A stretch of 64,000 nucleotides of DNA, taken from contig NZ_JH815225.1 of assembly GCF_000238095.2 (NCBI RefSeq), positions 646,724-710,723 of the forward strand, written 5' to 3'. Source of the stretch: Peptoanaerobacter stomatis. Lineage in GTDB: Bacteria; Bacillota; Clostridia; Peptostreptococcales; Filifactoraceae. The notes beneath the pieces are model-generated. The model saw only the letters and a program-made list of their open reading frames with translations, searched no databases and was not told the origin of the DNA. The translations under genes were made by a program, and so were the position numbers. Positions 16,356 to 26,516 of this stretch are shown here, piece by piece; within the stretch, counting starts at the first letter, position 1; every line of letters starts with the position of its first letter.

Positions 16356-18452
16356 TTACAATATTCTTTTGAAGAATTTTTCAATCTCATATTTAGATAA
16401 TCTTGTTATTGTAGGCCTACCGTGCGGACAAGCATATTTATTGTCACAATGTTCTAAATCGTAGATTAATTTTTCTACTTCTATATCCTTCACTGTACTG
16501 TCATTGCCTTTTATAGCCGCTTTGCAAGCTTTTGTAGCTATTTTGTCTTTTATTATGTCATTTGACAGATTTTCTTCAAGATATACGTCAAATACTGCAT
16601 TCACAAATTTTCTTGCAGCATTTTCATCAAAATGTGTAGGTATTCCTCTAAGTAACATTATATTATCTCCGAATAAATCACATTCAAAACCGAAATTTTC
16701 AAGTTCTTCTATAATTTGTGCTGATTCGTCTACAAGATTTATCGGAATTCCTATTTTTTGTGGCAATATAAGTTGTTGAACTGTTATTAAATTTGAATAA
16801 AAATCTTTTAAATATCGCTCATATAACACTCTTTCATGTGCGGCATGCTGATCTATCATATACATATCTTCTCCATCAAAAAGTATGATATATGTATCAA
16901 ACACTCTACCACTGTATTTTAACAGTGTAAGATCTACACATCTTATTTTATTGTCACTCAAGTCAATATTTACATCATTTTTGAATATATCTTTCGGCAT
17001 AGAAAGAACAGGTTTTTCATCTAATATATTTACATTTGAAATTTCATCTTCGTTTTTCTTTTTGTCAGAAGCTTTATTATCATATGTTCCTTGAAATTCT
17101 TCTTTACAGCCGTTTTTTGTCTCGTAATCATCCTCGTCATTAGTTTCTGCAACCATAGTTATGCTATGATTATGCTCATAGGTATTATATTTTAATCCTT
17201 CTTTTTTCTCTTGTTCATGATTTATGAATATGTCTTTTGTTTTATCCTGTGGCTTTAATTCATAGACAAATGTATCGTCTCTTTCTTGTCTTTTTATTAT
17301 TTCTATGGATTGTTGCGTAAACTCCTTATCATCTTTTTGTGAAGAGTTATTTTTTTTATTTTTTAAATTTTCATAGCCGGAAATTATATTCGAAAAAATT
17401 TCGCTATTTTTTGAAATTTCATCATCTTTTGATATTTTTATATCTGGTATCATACTAAGATTATCTAAGATTGATGAAATTTTATTTTCAATAAGATTGT
17501 ATACTGTTTTTTCATCTGCAAACTTTACTTCTAATTTATTTGGATGTATATTTACATCTACCATATCAGGCTTAATTATTATATTTATAAAAAACATCGG
17601 GAAATTGCCTGAAGGAATATATTTTCTATAAGCATTTTCTATATGAGATGTTATTGTCTTATCTTTTATAATTCTTCCATTTATAAATATATATTGCATC
17701 TTTCTGCTTGAAAACATCAAAGAATTATTTCCTATAACTCCTTTTACACTTATATATTCGCTTAAAGGCTCCTCCAATGATATCATTCCACTATAATAAT
17801 CTTCTGCAAATATTATATTTATTACATCTTCTATTTTTCCTGTACCATATGTTTGAAATACTTGTTTTGAGTTATTTATATATTTTAATTTTATACTTGG
17901 ATTTGCAAGCGCATATCTTATCAAAAAATCGCTTATTTTTGAAGATTCCGCTCTGTCTGTTTTTAGAAACTTTTTTCTTGCAGGTATATCATTAAATAAA
18001 TCTTCCACTATTACAGTTGTGCCGTCTTTTGCTCCAACTTTTGTTTTTTCCAACAATTTATCACTACTTATAACCACATTCATACCGTAGTTGCTGTATG
18101 AAGTTTTTGTAGTCATAGAAATCTTTGCAACTGCAGATATACTCGCAAGAGCCTCTCCTCTAAAGCCGTTTGTAGTTATATTTATAAAATCGTCGAATGT
18201 TGTAATTTTACTCGTAGTATGTTTTTTAAATGCCTCAAGCACATATTGCTCATCTATTCCTATGCCGTTATCCGTAACTCTTATATAGTCTTTTCCACCA
18301 TTTTTTATTTCTACTACTATTGATGTCGCCCCTGAATCTATTGAATTTTCCACAAGTTCTTTTACAACACTGCAAGGGCTTTCTATAACTTCTCCTGCTG
18401 ATATTAATTTTATTATATTATCATCTAATTTTTTTATGATATTGTCTTGCAT
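16356..18452 (-). CDS. mutL: DNA mismatch repair protein MutL (endonuclease type)
   Basis: MutL couples mismatch recognition by MutS to strand incision. The N-terminal GHKL ATPase shows VENSIDSGA (about 36), DNGIGID (about 61) and GFRGEALASI (about 93). A poorly conserved acidic linker (about 340-500) joins it to the dimerisation domain, which carries DQHAAHERVLYE (about 533), the metal-binding motif of MutL proteins with intrinsic nickase activity, plus ACKAAIKG and CPHGRP near the end. This fits an organism without MutH. The 698 residues include a long linker. It follows mutS by 12 bases, so the two form an operon. Confidence 0.96.
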   Translation of the reverse strand: MQDNIIKKLDDNIIKLISAGEVIESPCSVVKELVENSIDSGATSIVVEIKNGGKDYIRVTDNGIGIDEQYVLEAFKKHTTSKITTFDDFINITTNGFRGEALASISAVAKISMTTKTSYSNYGMNVVISSDKLLEKTKVGAKDGTTVIVEDLFNDIPARKKFLKTDRAESSKISDFLIRYALANPSIKLKYINNSKQVFQTYGTGKIEDVINIIFAEDYYSGMISLEEPLSEYISVKGVIGNNSLMFSSRKMQYIFINGRIIKDKTITSHIENAYRKYIPSGNFPMFFINIIIKPDMVDVNIHPNKLEVKFADEKTVYNLIENKISSILDNLSMIPDIKISKDDEISKNSEIFSNIISGYENLKNKKNNSSQKDDKEFTQQSIEIIKRQERDDTFVYELKPQDKTKDIFINHEQEKKEGLKYNTYEHNHSITMVAETNDEDDYETKNGCKEEFQGTYDNKASDKKKNEDEISNVNILDEKPVLSMPKDIFKNDVNIDLSDNKIRCVDLTLLKYSGRVFDTYIILFDGEDMYMIDQHAAHERVLYERYLKDFYSNLITVQQLILPQKIGIPINLVDESAQIIEELENFGFECDLFGDNIMLLRGIPTHFDENAARKFVNAVFDVYLEENLSNDIIKDKIATKACKAAIKGNDSTVKDIEVEKLIYDLEHCDNKYACPHGRPTITRLSKYEIEKFFKRIL

Positions 18453-18464
18453 AATTCCCTCGTT

Positions 18465-21020
18465 TTATCTAAGTTCGCTTTTAATCTTATAAAGCAAGTC
18501 CATGGCTTGCCTAGGAGTATATTCATCTATATTCAAATCTTTTATCTTTTGAACTATTCTAAGATTGTTGTCTTTTGAAAAATTTTCTATGCTGACTTGA
18601 TCCTGTTCGCTCTTTTGATTATATTTTTTAGAAGATTTTTTTTCAGAAGTTTCCAGCTTTGACAATATGATATTTGCTCTCTCCAAAACCTCATATGGTA
18701 AATCTGCAAGCTGTGCAACGTGTATTCCGTAACTTTTATCCGCTTTACCAAGTATTATCTTTTTGAGAAATTTTATTTCTTTACTGTCATCTACCAACAT
18801 ACAATAATTTTTAATATTTTTGTATTTGCCTTCTAATGCGGTAAGCTCGTGATAATGAGTAGATACAAGAGTTTTTGCTTTTATATGCTCACATATATAT
18901 TCAACTATTGAAAATGCAAGACTCATTCCATCATATGTGCTTGTACCTCTGCCTATTTCATCTAATATAATCAATGAGTTTTGAGTTGCATTTTTTAATA
19001 TGTTGGAAACTTCTGTCATCTCTACCATAAAAGTGGACTGCCCCATAGATAAATCATCACTTGCACCTATGCGAGTATAGATACTGTCTATAATAGGTAT
19101 CTGCGCAAAACTTGCAGGTACATATGAGCCTATATGCGCCATTAGCATAATTATGGCAACTTGTCTCATATATGTTGATTTTCCTGCCATATTAGGTCCT
19201 GTTATTATATGTGTCTCTGAGCTTGTCAAATCTGTATCATTTGGGACATACTCTTCATTTGGAAGCAGTTTTTCTATTACGGGATGTCTACCGTTTTTTA
19301 TAACTATATTTCCGTCAGTTGAAATCATAGGTTTTACATAATCATTTTCTATTGCTGTTTTAGCAAGGGCTGTATATACATCTATTTGCGAAATCATCTC
19401 TGCTACTTGCATTATCTTAGGTATGAAGTTTTTCAGTTCTTCTTTTACTTCCTTGTATAATGAACTTTCAAGCTGACTTTCTCCTTGTTTGGCACTCAAC
19501 ATTTCTTCTTCTATTTTTTTTAGATTATTGTTTATAAATCTTTCGCTTGATACTAATGTCTGTCTTCTCTCATAATCACTCGGCATATTGAAATTTTGCA
19601 GTGCGGCTTTTGTTATTTCTATATAATAACCAAAAACCTTATTATAGCTTATCTTTAAATTTTTTATACCGGTTTTTTCTCTTTCATCGCTTTCCATTTT
19701 TATCAATATATTTGAAGTATTTTCGAGTAAATCTCTATAATACGCCAATTTTTCATCATATGAAGATTTTATTATATGCTCTTTCTTAAAATCTTCACCT
19801 ATTTCTTCTATTGAATTTTCTATCAAATTTATTATTGGCATCAAATCATTCTTCGACAAAACTTCGTATAATTCTTCAAATCTTGAGTCATTTTCTCCCT
19901 TGAAAATATTTTTTATCTCATTTACTGCCTTTAATGATTTTTTTAAGTTAAGTAAATCTCTGTGAGATACAGTGTCATATACTATACGATTGGATATTCT
20001 CTCCAGGTCATAAACTTCTCTTAGTATATGCGATACGCCTGTGGATACAGAATAGTGCTCTACAAAAGATGATACTTTATTTAATCTTTGCCTTATTTCA
20101 TTTTCATCATTTAAAGGTTTTAACAAATATTGTTTTAACAATCTCGAGCCCATAGACGTATTTGCTTTATTAAGCACCCAAAAAAGTGTATATGAATTAT
20201 TTTTTCTTATACTTTCTATAAGTTCTAAATTTTTTATTGTATAGTAATCAAGCGACATATACTTTACTTGATTTTTTTCGTAAAAAAAGTTTATATCAAA
20301 GAATTTCTGCGTATCATACACATATTTATATACCTGTATCAGTGAAGGTATTTTATCTGCAAGATTATTATCAGAAATGAACTCTTCTATATTTTCGTAA
20401 TTGGCAGTATTTTGGACTACATTATTTTCTATAAGAAAGTTATTTATTATCTTGCTGTTTTTGAAAGAATTTTCTTTCATTTTTTTTAAAAATATATCGT
20501 CCATTATTATTTCAGATGGCATGACAGAAAAAAATATATTCGATACTTCTTGATATGTTGTTGTAATATTGTTGACTTCACCTGTTGTAATATCTGCATA
20601 CGTCATATACACTATATCTTCATCTGTTATTATAGCCATTATATAGTTGTTTGATGAGCCTTCTATCATATCGTCATCAAGTACAGTTCCAGGTGTTATT
20701 ATCTTTACAACATCACGCTTTACTATGCCTTTGGCGTCTTTAGGATCCTCGACTTGCTCACATATAGCAACTTTTTTACCAAAATTTATAAGTTTTTGTA
20801 TATATGATTTTGCACTGTGATACGGTACTCCGCACATAGGTGCTTTTTCTCCATTGCCACAAGCCTTTCCTGTCAAAGTTATTTCAAGGAGTCTTGATGT
20901 TTCGATTGCGTCATCGAAAAACATCTCATAAAAATCTCCAAGTCTAAAAAATAATATACTGCCTTTGTTGTTGTTTTTTATTTCAAGATATTGTTTCATC
21001 ATAGGTGTTAAATTTTCCAA
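18465..21020 (-). CDS. mutS: DNA mismatch repair protein MutS
   Basis: MutS recognises mismatches and small loops. 851 residues, standard length. The mismatch-reading motif GDFYEMF (about 28-34) with its Phe and Glu is present, and the C-terminal ABC-type ATPase has Walker A GPNMAGKST (about 606-614), the DDLSMGQSTF segment, Walker B LIILDEIGRGTS and the STHYHEL switch. The first codons (MENLTPMMKQYL) are canonical. It lies upstream of mutL and downstream of miaB, with a 260-base gap to miaB that shows no clear terminator, so one long transcript or a separate promoter are both possible. Confidence 0.97.
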   Translation of the reverse strand: MENLTPMMKQYLEIKNNNKGSILFFRLGDFYEMFFDDAIETSRLLEITLTGKACGNGEKAPMCGVPYHSAKSYIQKLINFGKKVAICEQVEDPKDAKGIVKRDVVKIITPGTVLDDDMIEGSSNNYIMAIITDEDIVYMTYADITTGEVNNITTTYQEVSNIFFSVMPSEIIMDDIFLKKMKENSFKNSKIINNFLIENNVVQNTANYENIEEFISDNNLADKIPSLIQVYKYVYDTQKFFDINFFYEKNQVKYMSLDYYTIKNLELIESIRKNNSYTLFWVLNKANTSMGSRLLKQYLLKPLNDENEIRQRLNKVSSFVEHYSVSTGVSHILREVYDLERISNRIVYDTVSHRDLLNLKKSLKAVNEIKNIFKGENDSRFEELYEVLSKNDLMPIINLIENSIEEIGEDFKKEHIIKSSYDEKLAYYRDLLENTSNILIKMESDEREKTGIKNLKISYNKVFGYYIEITKAALQNFNMPSDYERRQTLVSSERFINNNLKKIEEEMLSAKQGESQLESSLYKEVKEELKNFIPKIMQVAEMISQIDVYTALAKTAIENDYVKPMISTDGNIVIKNGRHPVIEKLLPNEEYVPNDTDLTSSETHIITGPNMAGKSTYMRQVAIIMLMAHIGSYVPASFAQIPIIDSIYTRIGASDDLSMGQSTFMVEMTEVSNILKNATQNSLIILDEIGRGTSTYDGMSLAFSIVEYICEHIKAKTLVSTHYHELTALEGKYKNIKNYCMLVDDSKEIKFLKKIILGKADKSYGIHVAQLADLPYEVLERANIILSKLETSEKKSSKKYNQKSEQDQVSIENFSKDNNLRIVQKIKDLNIDEYTPRQAMDLLYKIKSELR

Positions 21021-21280
21021 AACATCACCACCTTTTTTATTCTTATACTGAAATCTTATTAAGACATCATATTCCTTAATTTTATAATTTATTTATATAC
21101 CTTTTGTGTAATTTATAAATCTATTTTTTATACTAAACTATATTTAAAAACCATATATAAAATACTGCAATAAAATGCATAATAAAAAAATCAAAATTAT
21201 TATGGTATTTCAAATGGAAAATAGTATTAAACAGGTATCTATATTAATAGCGATACACTAATAATTTTTTCCAATTAATA

Positions 21281-22708
21281 TTATACCTCAACTCCGTTTA
21301 ATGAGAAAGACTTTACATCTGTAATTTTTACATTTACAATCTGACCTATTTTACTTTCATCACCCACAAAATTTATGAGCTTATTTTTTCTGTTTCTACC
21401 TGATAAGACCGACTCGTTCTTTTTGCTGAAACCTTCTACAAGCACTTGCTCTATCTTATCTTTATATTCCTTATTTTTCTTAGCTGATATTTCATTTGCT
21501 GTTTCAAGCAATCTGTTAAACCTGTCTTTTTTAACTTCTTCACTTATATGTCCTGACATTTTTTCAGCTACTGTACCCTTTCTTGTTGAATACATAAACA
21601 TAAATGCCGAATCATATTCAACTTCTTTTACAAGTTTTAGTGTCTGCTTGAAATCTTCTTCTGTTTCTCCCGGAAAACCTACTATTATATCTGTAGTAAG
21701 TGCTATATCCAGTGCAACTTTTTTTATTTTTTCAATTTTTTTCATATAATCTTCAGCTGTATATCTTCTGTTCATAAGTTTTAATACATTTGAACTTCCT
21801 GATTGTACAGGCAAATGTAGACTTTCACAAAGTTTATCCAATGTAGCAAATGAATTTATAAGTTCATCCGAAATATCTTTAGGATGAGATGTCATAAATC
21901 TTATTCTCTCAATGTTATCCATTTTGTTTATATCTTCCAAAAGCATTGGGAATGTATATTTATCTGTAAAATTATTGCCATAAGAGTTTACATTTTGACC
22001 TAACAAAGTTATCTCTTTTACAGAATTTTGAGAAAGCAATTTTACTTCCTGCAATATATCCTGTGGCGACCTACTGCGTTCCCTACCTCTTGTAAAAGGC
22101 ACTATGCAATATGTGCAAAAATTATTGCAACCATACATTATATTTACAAACGCTTTAAAATCATATCTTCTTACTGATGGCAAACCTTCTACTATATTTC
22201 CGTCTATATCCCATACATCTACAACCGTTTCTTTGTCTACCAAAGAAACATAAGTGTACAATAACTCCGGAAATTTATAGATATTGTGTGTTCCAAATAT
22301 TATATTTACATGTTTATATTTACTTGTGAGCTCCTTGACAATATGAGGCTCTTGCATCATACAACCGCAAGTTGCGATCACTATATTCGGATTTTTCTTC
22401 TTAATATTTTTTAATGCACCAATATTACCAAAAAATCTGGTCTCTGCATTTTCTCTGATTGCACAGGTATTATATATTATAAGATTCGCTTTTTCCATAT
22501 CTTCTGTTTCTTCATATCCCATATTTGTAAGCATACCTTTTATATTCTCACTGTCATGTTCATTCATCTGACAACCGAAAGTAACTATTATAAATTTTTT
22601 AGCCTCTCCTGTTTTTGCATATTCATCATCATTTATGTTTTTTACTAAATCGACATAATATTCTTGATTAGAAAAATTCTCTTTATTTATTATACTTACT
22701 CTATCCAA
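21281..22708 (-). CDS. miaB: tRNA-i6A37 methylthiotransferase MiaB
   Basis: MiaB is a radical-SAM enzyme adding a methylthio group to isopentenyl-A37 of tRNAs. The N-terminal UPF0004 domain has its three cluster cysteines (FGCQMNE, NTCAIRE, TCGCMMQ), the radical-SAM motif is CNNFCTYC, and a C-terminal TRAM domain ends the 475 residues. The start is TTG at 22706-22708, chosen because AAAGGAG sits at the right distance and no ATG fits better. An N-terminal extension of about 35 residues before the domain is common in clostridial MiaB. Placement before mutS-mutL is a common clostridial arrangement. Confidence 0.95.
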   Translation of the reverse strand: MDRVSIINKENFSNQEYYVDLVKNINDDEYAKTGEAKKFIIVTFGCQMNEHDSENIKGMLTNMGYEETEDMEKANLIIYNTCAIRENAETRFFGNIGALKNIKKKNPNIVIATCGCMMQEPHIVKELTSKYKHVNIIFGTHNIYKFPELLYTYVSLVDKETVVDVWDIDGNIVEGLPSVRRYDFKAFVNIMYGCNNFCTYCIVPFTRGRERSRSPQDILQEVKLLSQNSVKEITLLGQNVNSYGNNFTDKYTFPMLLEDINKMDNIERIRFMTSHPKDISDELINSFATLDKLCESLHLPVQSGSSNVLKLMNRRYTAEDYMKKIEKIKKVALDIALTTDIIVGFPGETEEDFKQTLKLVKEVEYDSAFMFMYSTRKGTVAEKMSGHISEEVKKDRFNRLLETANEISAKKNKEYKDKIEQVLVEGFSKKNESVLSGRNRKNKLINFVGDESKIGQIVNVKITDVKSFSLNGVEV

Positions 22709-22836
22709 TGTAACTCCTTTAAATTTATAATTATAATATTATTTAATTAAATTAAATATAGATATTTTTTTACATAATACTTAATTTTTTTAAAATGCTA
22801 TATTTATTCCATTGCTATCCAAAACAGATAATTTTA

Positions 22837-23337
22837 TTATTCAAATATTTTTGCCATATAATATTCATCTACATATTTTTGGTCGATATACATAGATTTC
22901 TTTTTTATCCCTTCTATTTCAAAGCCGTTCTTCTCATATAAATGCTTTGCAATATCATTCTCGCATACAACCGTCAATTCCAATCTTTTTATATGATTTT
23001 CTTTAGCCCATAAGTCCAGTCTTTTAAAAAATTCACTACCTATCTTTTTATCTGTATATTCTTTTAAAACACCCACTACTATATAGGCTGTATGTTCAAT
23101 TCTTTTAAGTTTTCCTTTTTCCGCTGATATATAGCCTGCTATTTTATCTCCATCTTTAGCCAAACACAAAAAATCATTATATTTCAATACATTTTCTATT
23201 CTTGACTTTATAATTGAAAAATCCTTTTTTCTTTCTCCTGCCTCAAACAACATATACTTAGTTTCATAGTCAAGATTATTCATCATATGCCACAAAGCTT
23301 CTGCGTCTTCCAATTTTACTTTTACAAAATTAATCAT
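22837..23337 (-). CDS. GNAT-family N-acetyltransferase
   Basis: 166 residues with the GNAT fold order. Beta-strand TAYIVVGVL leads to the acetyl-CoA loop (KEYTDKKIGSEFF, about 104), where the usual (R/Q)xxGx(G/A) is represented by DKKIGS; the C-terminal motif LYEKNGFEIEGIKKKSM is typical of RimJ/RimL-like or polyamine-type acetyltransferases. The substrate cannot be predicted. The stop-to-start spacing to the downstream ispH is 11 bases (ispH lies downstream on the genome but upstream in transcription), so this is the last gene of the cmk-plsC-ispH cluster. Confidence 0.88.
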   Translation of the reverse strand: MINFVKVKLEDAEALWHMMNNLDYETKYMLFEAGERKKDFSIIKSRIENVLKYNDFLCLAKDGDKIAGYISAEKGKLKRIEHTAYIVVGVLKEYTDKKIGSEFFKRLDLWAKENHIKRLELTVVCENDIAKHLYEKNGFEIEGIKKKSMYIDQKYVDEYYMAKIFE

Positions 23338-23348
23338 ATTTTTCCCAT

Positions 23349-24182
23349 TTAATTTAAGTCTTGTATATATTTTATCACTTCATCTATCACAAAATCAGGC
23401 GTTGATGCACCTGCTGTTATACCTACATTTTTTACATTCTCAAACATAGATTGGTCAAGCTCACTACAATCTTCTACAAATATGCTTTTAAATCTACTGC
23501 TTGCAAGTTCATATAATTTTTTTGAATTGGAGCTTGATTTGTCACCTATTACTACTATCATATCTACTTTTTCTGATATTTCCAATATGGCGTCCTGTCT
23601 TTTTTTAGTTGCATTGCATATGGTGTTAAATATCTCTAAGTTTTCAGTTTTTTCAGATATTTTACTCACTATTTCTTCATATTTTTCTATATTGAAGGTT
23701 GTTTGAAAAACAAGTACATAATTGCAATTTTTGTCTATTTTTAATTTTTCTACGTCTTTTTCATCTCCAACAAACTGTGCTGTATAGTCACACCATGAGT
23801 TTATCCCTATAACTTCAGGATGACTTTTATTGCCTATTATTATTATCTCATTACCCGATTTATATTTGTCAGCAACAATCTGATGTATTTTCTTTACAAA
23901 TGTACAAGTGGTATCTATTATATTCATACCATGCTCATTTGCAAAATTATAGAATTTCTTTTCTACTCCATGTGAACGAAAGAGTATGTTTTTATAATCT
24001 TTATCTATATCATCTACTATTTGAAGTCCTTGATTTTCAAGTTTTTCTACTGCTCTTTTATTGTGTATTATAGAGCCTAATGAATATACTTTACCAAGCT
24101 CTCCAATGCTGTTTTGAGCTATTGATATCGCTCTTTTGACACCATAGCAATAACCTGAAAATTTAGAAAGTATTATGTTCAT
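23349..24182 (-). CDS. ispH: 4-hydroxy-3-methylbut-2-enyl diphosphate reductase
   Basis: IspH performs the last step of the MEP isoprenoid pathway, giving IPP and DMAPP. 277 residues. The three cluster-ligand cysteines are in GYCYGVKRA (Cys12), TTCTFV (about 92) and CNATKKRQ (about 190). It is a stand-alone protein, not the IspH-RpsA fusion of many Clostridia. AGGAG lies before the ATG. dxs, the first enzyme of the same pathway, is at 55.7-57.6 kb in this window. It is cotranscribed with plsC and cmk, judging from the short spacings. Confidence 0.96.
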   Translation of the reverse strand: MNIILSKFSGYCYGVKRAISIAQNSIGELGKVYSLGSIIHNKRAVEKLENQGLQIVDDIDKDYKNILFRSHGVEKKFYNFANEHGMNIIDTTCTFVKKIHQIVADKYKSGNEIIIIGNKSHPEVIGINSWCDYTAQFVGDEKDVEKLKIDKNCNYVLVFQTTFNIEKYEEIVSKISEKTENLEIFNTICNATKKRQDAILEISEKVDMIVVIGDKSSSNSKKLYELASSRFKSIFVEDCSELDQSMFENVKNVGITAGASTPDFVIDEVIKYIQDLN

Positions 24183-24245
24183 ATTTTCTCCTAAAAAATT
24201 AAAATTCTATATAAAAATAGAATTTTAATTTTAAAAATTTACTTA

Positions 24246-24827
24246 TTATTTTGATTTTATAATTTGCATTACTTCATTTGAAACTGCTATATAGCCTTCA
24301 TTATTTTTTTCTGTCATAAGTTGTTCAGGTACGGTATATAAATCGTGATAAATTATTTTTATTTTTGAAAATGGTTTGTAATTATTTTCAGCTACTATAG
24401 ACACAGGTATTACAGGTGTATTTGTACGCATTGCAAACATTCCTATTCCTGCTTTTGATGTATCATCTTCTATACTGCTCACCCTTGTGCCTTGTGGAAA
24501 TATACCTAATATCTCTCCATCTTTTAAGACTTTTAACGATTCTTTTAACGCTCCTAAATCATTTTTATTTCTGTCTAATGAAATAACATATGTTCTGTCC
24601 AAAATGAATTTTAGAATTTTATTTTCAAACAATTCTTTTTTTGCTATATAATGTATTTTTCTCTTATTAAATGTAATTATTACAAGCAAAGGGTCAAGAT
24701 TATTTCTATGGTTTGATGCGACTATATATGCTTTGTTGCTCTCAACCGTATTATTACCTACCACTTCTATTCTATAAACTATGCGAAGTACTATATTTAT
24801 GATAAATCTGAGTACACTATATAACAT
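24246..24827 (-). CDS. plsC: 1-acyl-sn-glycerol-3-phosphate acyltransferase
   Basis: PlsC makes phosphatidic acid at the membrane. 193 residues, with the acyltransferase block I NHRNNLDPLL (HxxxxD, about 39-48), block III FPQGTRV (about 114-120) and a short N-terminal hydrophobic segment (1-20) for membrane contact. In block I the first position is NHRN rather than the more usual NHxS, which is tolerated in short bacterial PlsC. Its ATG overlaps the end of cmk by 11 bases, so translation is probably coupled. Confidence 0.92.
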   Translation of the reverse strand: MLYSVLRFIINIVLRIVYRIEVVGNNTVESNKAYIVASNHRNNLDPLLVIITFNKRKIHYIAKKELFENKILKFILDRTYVISLDRNKNDLGALKESLKVLKDGEILGIFPQGTRVSSIEDDTSKAGIGMFAMRTNTPVIPVSIVAENNYKPFSKIKIIYHDLYTVPEQLMTEKNNEGYIAVSNEVMQIIKSK

Positions 24828-25473
24828 CTTTTTCTCCTACAATATTTATTACTTTGTTTACTACTTCATCTATACTCATATCGCTTGTATCAATTTCAAC
24901 TGCATCGTCTGCTTTTTTTAAAGGTGATATTTTTCGATTAGAGTCTATATAATCTCTATTTTCTATAGATTTTTTTATTTCTTCTATGCTGATATTTATA
25001 TTACCCTTATTTTGTTCTTCTAAATATCTTCTTTTTGCTCTGACATCCACACTTGCTGTTAAATAAAATTTATAATCTGCACTTGGAAAAACTACCGTAC
25101 CTATATCTCTGCCGTCTAACAGAACTGATTTTTTCTTACTCATCAAGCGTTGCATATCTACCATTTTTTCTCTCACAACATCTATTACTGACACATCCGA
25201 CACATTTTCATTTACAATCTTACTTCTTATCTGCGAAGTAACATCTTGATTGCATAAATACACTTTATCTCTGTCGAAATCTATGTCTATCTTATCAAGA
25301 GAAGATTTTATTTCATCTTTATCGTCAAACTTTACATCATTTTGTAAAAAATAATATGTTACTGCTCTGTACATAGCTCCTGTATCTATATACATTATTC
25401 CTAATCTGTTCGCTATAAGTTTTGATATTGTACTTTTACCGGCTCCGGCAGGTCCATCTATCGCTATTATCAT
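24817..25473 (-). CDS. cmk: Cytidylate kinase
   Basis: Cmk phosphorylates CMP and dCMP. 218 residues, with Walker A GPAGAGKS at residues 7-14, DTGAMYRA at about 31, LDGRDIGTVVFP (about 119) and a LID arginine cluster RAKRRY (about 148). The ATG at 25471-25473 has GGAGGT before it and overlaps the stop of the upstream molybdopterin-binding gene by four bases. The cmk-plsC-ispH order is conserved in Clostridia. Confidence 0.96.
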   Translation of the reverse strand: MIIAIDGPAGAGKSTISKLIANRLGIMYIDTGAMYRAVTYYFLQNDVKFDDKDEIKSSLDKIDIDFDRDKVYLCNQDVTSQIRSKIVNENVSDVSVIDVVREKMVDMQRLMSKKKSVLLDGRDIGTVVFPSADYKFYLTASVDVRAKRRYLEEQNKGNINISIEEIKKSIENRDYIDSNRKISPLKKADDAVEIDTSDMSIDEVVNKVINIVGEKDVI

Positions 25474-26447
25474 AATAGACCTCCATGTCCTAATGACGCA
25501 ATAAATTCTTTGTCTATCTCTATATCCGCCAACGCTCTTGGCAATATTATATCAAACACAGTCTTGGCACAATACATAACTGAACCCGGCAAACCCATTA
25601 TAGGCACTTTATCGTCAAAATATGAAAGTGCAAACATAGCTCCCGGTAATACAGGTGTACCGTATGTCACAAATTTATCAGCTGTAAGTGATATAGCTTT
25701 AGGAGTTAAATCATCAGGATCTACACTCATACCTCCTGTGCACAATATTATATCACATCCTGCCGATTTCAATTTTTTTATTGCTTCCGTTATCATCTGT
25801 GTATCATCTGAAACAGTTTCATGAGCTATCACTTCTACACCAAAATCAGCCAGCTTTTCTTTTACAACAGGTGTAAACTCATCTTTTATTCTTCTATGAT
25901 AAACTTCGCTTCCTGTAGTAACTATACCCGCTTTTTTTCTAACAAAAGGTTTTATATCAAAAACTTTTTTTCCATTTATAATTTTTTTTAAATCTTCCAT
26001 TTTTTGTTTTTCTATAACAAGAGGTATTATTCTCATTCCTGACAGTTTTGTACCCTTTTTTATCGGAGTATCCCCTTTTATAGATGCCATCATTATATCT
26101 TTTTGCATATTTATTTCTTTTAACAAGTTCACATCTACTGTAAAATATCCGTCAATATCTGCTACAAGCTCCATTTTCCCTTCTTTTACAGGTGTAAAAC
26201 TCATATCTTCGGTTCTTGTCAAATCTATCATAAACTGAGCCGCATCATTTTCGTGCATCATATTATCATCATCTTTTTCCCAAACATATATATGCTCTTT
26301 TCCAAGAGATAATAATACCGGTATATCTTCGTCCTTAATAATATGCCCTTTTCTAAATCTTGCATCTTTTACTTTGTCTTTGACTATTTGAGTTATATCA
26401 TGACATAATATATATCCTACAGCATCCTTGGTATCTATCAATTTCAT
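25470..26447 (-). CDS. MoeA/MoaB-like molybdopterin-binding protein
   Basis: 325 residues. The C-terminal half holds the molybdopterin-binding MoaB/MoeA fold: AGIVTTGSEVY (about 172), the Gly-rich ILCTGGMSVDPDD loop (about 235) and LPGAMF (about 273). The N-terminal part (KDAVGYILCHDIT) resembles the MoeA-like leader found in paralogues of clostridial Mo-enzyme clusters. It may act in molybdenum cofactor maturation; it is not a complete MoeA (about 400 residues) and may be a paralogue used for Mo-hydroxylase assembly. It heads the cmk-plsC-ispH-GNAT run, a position that gives no clue to its role. Confidence 0.82.
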   Translation of the reverse strand: MKLIDTKDAVGYILCHDITQIVKDKVKDARFRKGHIIKDEDIPVLLSLGKEHIYVWEKDDDNMMHENDAAQFMIDLTRTEDMSFTPVKEGKMELVADIDGYFTVDVNLLKEINMQKDIMMASIKGDTPIKKGTKLSGMRIIPLVIEKQKMEDLKKIINGKKVFDIKPFVRKKAGIVTTGSEVYHRRIKDEFTPVVKEKLADFGVEVIAHETVSDDTQMITEAIKKLKSAGCDIILCTGGMSVDPDDLTPKAISLTADKFVTYGTPVLPGAMFALSYFDDKVPIMGLPGSVMYCAKTVFDIILPRALADIEIDKEFIASLGHGGLL

Positions 26448-26516
26448 AAAATTCCTCCAAAAAAGAATTATGTAGTATTAACTTAAAAAGATAATACCAC
26501 ATAAATTCAACTTTTC